Source of the DNA: Oscillibacter sp. ER4
Lineage (GTDB): Bacteria > Bacillota > Clostridia > Oscillospirales > Oscillospiraceae
Assembly (NCBI RefSeq): GCF_000765235.1
Contig: NZ_JPJG01000054.1
Span: 1 to 52,133, forward strand
Direction: 5' to 3'
DNA length: 52,133 nucleotides
Shown: piece after piece, positions 49,689-52,133 of the stretch
Layout: every line of letters starts with the position of its first letter
Position numbering within the stretch: the stretch's first letter is position 1
Notes under the pieces: model-generated
Told to the model about the DNA's origin: nothing
Databases searched by the model: none
The model's input: only the letters and a program-made list of their open reading frames with translations
Position numbers and translations under genes: made by a program

Positions 49689-50870
49689 ATGACCAAGGAA
49701 GAACGCTTGCTGCGGCAGGAGCAGCGCGAGCGGGCGAAGGCCATCGAGGCGGCGGCGCGCGAAGCGGGCCGCGGACCGCTGGACCTTCCGTATCTTCTGC
49801 TGGTGCTTACGCTCGTGGGCGTGGGTCTGATCATGCTGTTTTCCGCAAGTTTCCCCTCGGCCTACTATGAAGAGGGTAACCCCGCGCACTACCTCATCCG
49901 TCAGGGCATTTTTGCGATCCTCGGTATCACGGCGATGTTTATTGTCGGCAAGATCAATTACGAGCGCTATCGCGCGGTGGCGAAGATGCTGCTGATCTTT
50001 TCCATCATCCTGCTGGTGCTCGTTCTGATCCCGGGCATCGGCACGGGCAGACTGACGCACGGCGCGCAGCGCTGGATCCGTCTCGGACCCATCCAGTTCC
50101 AGCCGTCTGAGATCACCAAGGTCGGCATCATCCTCTATTTTGCCGACAGCATTTCGAAGAAGAAAGACAAAATGGCCACGCTGCGCTACGGCATCGTGCC
50201 CTATGCTGCCATCCTCGGCGTGATTGCGGCGCTGATGGCGAAGGAGCCGCACTTTTCCGGTATGGTGCTGCTGCTCGGCATCGGTGCTGTGATGATGTAT
50301 GTCGGCGGCATCCGCAACTACTGGGTCGGTCTCGGCTTTGCGCTGGTGCTGCTGGTGATCTACGCTTTTGCGACCGGCATCATCACCTACAACTCGAGTC
50401 GAATCGACATCTGGCTCGACCCGTTCAACGAAGAGTGGATGCGCGATAAGGGCTATCAGATCCGGCAGAGCTTGCTCTCCATCGGTTCGGGCGGATTGTT
50501 CGGATTGGGCCTTGGCAAGAGCCGGCAGAAGTTTCTGTTCCTGCCCGAAGAGCACAACGACTTTATTTTCGCCATCATCTGCGAGGAGCTCGGCCTTGTC
50601 GGCGCGACGATCATCATGGTCATGTTCGCGCTGCTCATCATCCGCGGCTACTGGATCGCCCTGCACGCGCGCGACCGCTTCGGAAGCCTTCTTGCCGTCG
50701 GCGTGACGACGCAGATCGCCTTGCAGGTATTCCTGAACATCGCGGTCGTGACGAATCTGATCCCGAACACGGGCATTTCGTTGCCATTTTTCAGCTACGG
50801 CGGCACGGCGCTTGTGATTCAGCTGGCCGAGGTCGGCATCGTACTGAGCGTTTCGCGCCAGATGCGCTGA
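49689..50870 (+). CDS. SEDS glycosyltransferase (FtsW/SpoVE type)
   Basis: A 393-aa membrane protein with a charged N-terminal tail (about 30 residues) and ten helices. SEDS motifs: GAQRWIRLGPIQFQPSEITK, MAKEPHFSGMVLL, PEEHNDFIFAIICEELG and the end NTGISLPFFSYGGTALVIQL. It polymerises lipid II with the class B PBP at 44702. GAAAGGGGG precedes the ATG. Confidence 0.95.
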   Translation: MTKEERLLRQEQRERAKAIEAAAREAGRGPLDLPYLLLVLTLVGVGLIMLFSASFPSAYYEEGNPAHYLIRQGIFAILGITAMFIVGKINYERYRAVAKMLLIFSIILLVLVLIPGIGTGRLTHGAQRWIRLGPIQFQPSEITKVGIILYFADSISKKKDKMATLRYGIVPYAAILGVIAALMAKEPHFSGMVLLLGIGAVMMYVGGIRNYWVGLGFALVLLVIYAFATGIITYNSSRIDIWLDPFNEEWMRDKGYQIRQSLLSIGSGGLFGLGLGKSRQKFLFLPEEHNDFIFAIICEELGLVGATIIMVMFALLIIRGYWIALHARDRFGSLLAVGVTTQIALQVFLNIAVVTNLIPNTGISLPFFSYGGTALVIQLAEVGIVLSVSRQMR

Positions 50871-50891
50871 CGCGGGAAGGAGAAAACGGCT

Positions 50892-52013
50892 ATGAAGGTC
50901 ATCTTTACCTGCGGCGGCACGGCAGGACACGTCAACCCCGCGCTCGCGCTCGCGGGCTATATGCGGGAAAAGGACGCGGGCACGCAGATCTTATTCGTCG
51001 GCGCGGAGCGCGGACTGGAGCGCGATTTGATCGCGCACACGGACTATCCGTTCCGTACGGTGAACATTTCATCGTTCCACCGCTCGTTCAAGCCCGCGGA
51101 GATCAGGCACAACCTTGTTTCACTCAAAAATCTCGCCCACGCCGAGCGTGAGGCGAACGCGATCTTAAATGATTTTCACCCCGACCTGATCGTCGGCACC
51201 GGCGGCTACGCGAGCTATCCACTCGTGCGCTACGGCGCAAAGGCGGGCATCCCCACGGCGGTGCACGAGTCGAACATCGTGCCGGGGCTGACGACGCGAC
51301 AGCTGGAGCCCCACTGCGACCGCATCATGGTTGGCTTTGAGGACTGCCGCGCGCACTACAAGCACCCCGAAAAGGTGGTCGTGACCGGTACGCCCGTGCG
51401 CGGTGACTTTTTCACAGTGACAAAGCAGCAGGCGAAGGAAAAGCTCGGCATGAACGACGGGCGCAAGCTCATCGTCTCGTTCTGGGGCAGCCTCGGGTCG
51501 AACGCGATGAACCGCGCGATGGCGGAGTTTTTGGCGCTTGAGAGCGCGAAGGAGCCCTTTTACCATATCCACGGCGTCGGCGAGATCTGCTGGAAGCCGA
51601 TGCAGCAGTGGATGCACGATGACGGGTTGGAGATCACCGAGCATCCCGCGCTCGACGTGCGCGAGTACATCTACGACATGGCGACTGTCATGCGCGCCGC
51701 CGACCTCGTTATCTGCCGCGCGGGCGCGTCCACGCTCAGCGAGCTGACGGTGCTCGGCGTTCCGGCGATACTTGTGCCGTCGCCCAACGTGACGAATCAC
51801 CATCAGGAAAAGAACGCGGCGCTGCTCGGCGACCACGGCGCGGCGCTCGTGCTGCCGGAAGAGGGCCTTGACGGCAAGAAGCTCTTCGCCGCCGCGGCGG
51901 GCGTTCTGAACGATCCGCAGCGGATGGAGACGATGTCCCAGAACATGGCGGCGCTCGGCATCCCCGACGCGACCAAGCGCATCTACGACACAGTGATGAC
52001 GCTTCTCAAGTGA
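50892..52013 (+). CDS. murG: MurG N-acetylglucosaminyltransferase
   Basis: A 373-aa GT28 enzyme converting lipid I to lipid II. FTCGGTAGHVNPALALA at the start, GTGGYASYPLV, HESNIVPGLTTRQLEPHCDR, TGTPVR, and the acceptor/UDP site CRAGASTLSELTVLGVPAILVPSP. GGAAGGAG precedes the ATG. Last gene before the IS end. Confidence 0.97.
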   Translation: MKVIFTCGGTAGHVNPALALAGYMREKDAGTQILFVGAERGLERDLIAHTDYPFRTVNISSFHRSFKPAEIRHNLVSLKNLAHAEREANAILNDFHPDLIVGTGGYASYPLVRYGAKAGIPTAVHESNIVPGLTTRQLEPHCDRIMVGFEDCRAHYKHPEKVVVTGTPVRGDFFTVTKQQAKEKLGMNDGRKLIVSFWGSLGSNAMNRAMAEFLALESAKEPFYHIHGVGEICWKPMQQWMHDDGLEITEHPALDVREYIYDMATVMRAADLVICRAGASTLSELTVLGVPAILVPSPNVTNHHQEKNAALLGDHGAALVLPEEGLDGKKLFAAAAGVLNDPQRMETMSQNMAALGIPDATKRIYDTVMTLLK

Positions 52014-52043
52014 AAGAGAATAAAAAGGAAGCGAGCCGTGAGG

Positions 52044-52133
52044 TGAAGTGACCCCAAAAAGTTAGACAATATTCTGAAGTAAAAATTGTTCAAGCAGCTG
52101 AAAGGGCTTGCTGTCTGTGAATTGCAGGCGGCA
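52044..52133 (-). mobile_element. Terminal segment of an IS3-like insertion sequence (right window edge)
   Basis: Starts TGAAGTGACCCC, matches the reverse complement of 1-92 with about three differences. The element lies to the right of the window, 30 bp after murG. Confidence 0.6.

Overview
The window looks like chromosomal DNA from a GC-rich member of the class Clostridia, most likely the gut Oscillospiraceae/Ruminococcaceae. This is an inference from gene content and style. Supporting signs are strong AGGAGG ribosome binding sites, classical sigma-A promoters, an mraZ-rsmH-ftsL-pbp-murE-mraY-ftsW-murG cluster with a DAP-type MurE, a TrpX-like ABC uptake system, a two-gene SUF (SufC/SufB-like) system, TrkA/TrkH, an M-box ahead of mgtE, and small integrative elements typical of gut Clostridia. 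Both window ends (1-92 and 52044-52133) are the same terminal segment of an IS3-like element in opposite orientation, so the piece is probably bounded by two IS copies.

Layout. 120-2309 (minus): a three-gene operon with an unrecognised 181-aa protein, a shortened aromatic amino acid lyase homologue that lacks the MIO-forming Ala-Ser-Gly, and a His-rich CsoR-type metal regulator. 2617-8290: a small integrated element with HUH replication initiator, excisionase-like protein, a divergent pair of HTH regulators with twin operators, tyrosine integrase, a type I toxin with its antisense promoter, a ribbon-helix-helix protein and an 89-aa recombination-associated protein. No relaxase, capsid or terminase gene is visible. 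8295-8754: five tRNA genes (Cys, Gly, Phe, Asp, Val). 8867-15829: hslO, a methyltransferase, a 500-bp palindrome-bounded repeat element, aroQ, a gamma-carbonic-anhydrase-like protein, an M29 aminopeptidase, and mgtE under an M-box riboswitch. 15993-19708: a YihY-like membrane protein and the TrkA-TrkH potassium system. 19761-22215: a structured repeat, a P1B metal ATPase broken by two in-frame TAG codons, and its CsoR regulator. 22445-26909: a GyrA/ParC-type topoisomerase subunit, a YitT protein, a LUD protein and a lipoprotein. 26978-30087: a TrpX-type ABC transporter with a long structured leader RNA. 30163-38392: UDG, glpK, ECF S component, SUF genes, a ferritin-like protein and others. 38447-42257: DAK2 kinase and Asp23 protein, then rsmD-coaD. 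42463-52013: the division and cell-wall cluster.

The most unusual items are the MIO-less lyase operon, the structured leader at 29825-30052 (its 5' part is perfectly complementary to an arm of its own terminator), the intergenic repeat present twice with compensatory stem changes (19761-19914 and 49482-49661), the integrated Rep/Int element with its type I toxin-antitoxin locus, and murE, which has no ATG/GTG/TTG at its expected start but an ACG at the right distance from a Shine-Dalgarno. All functions are read from sequence alone; no database search was run.
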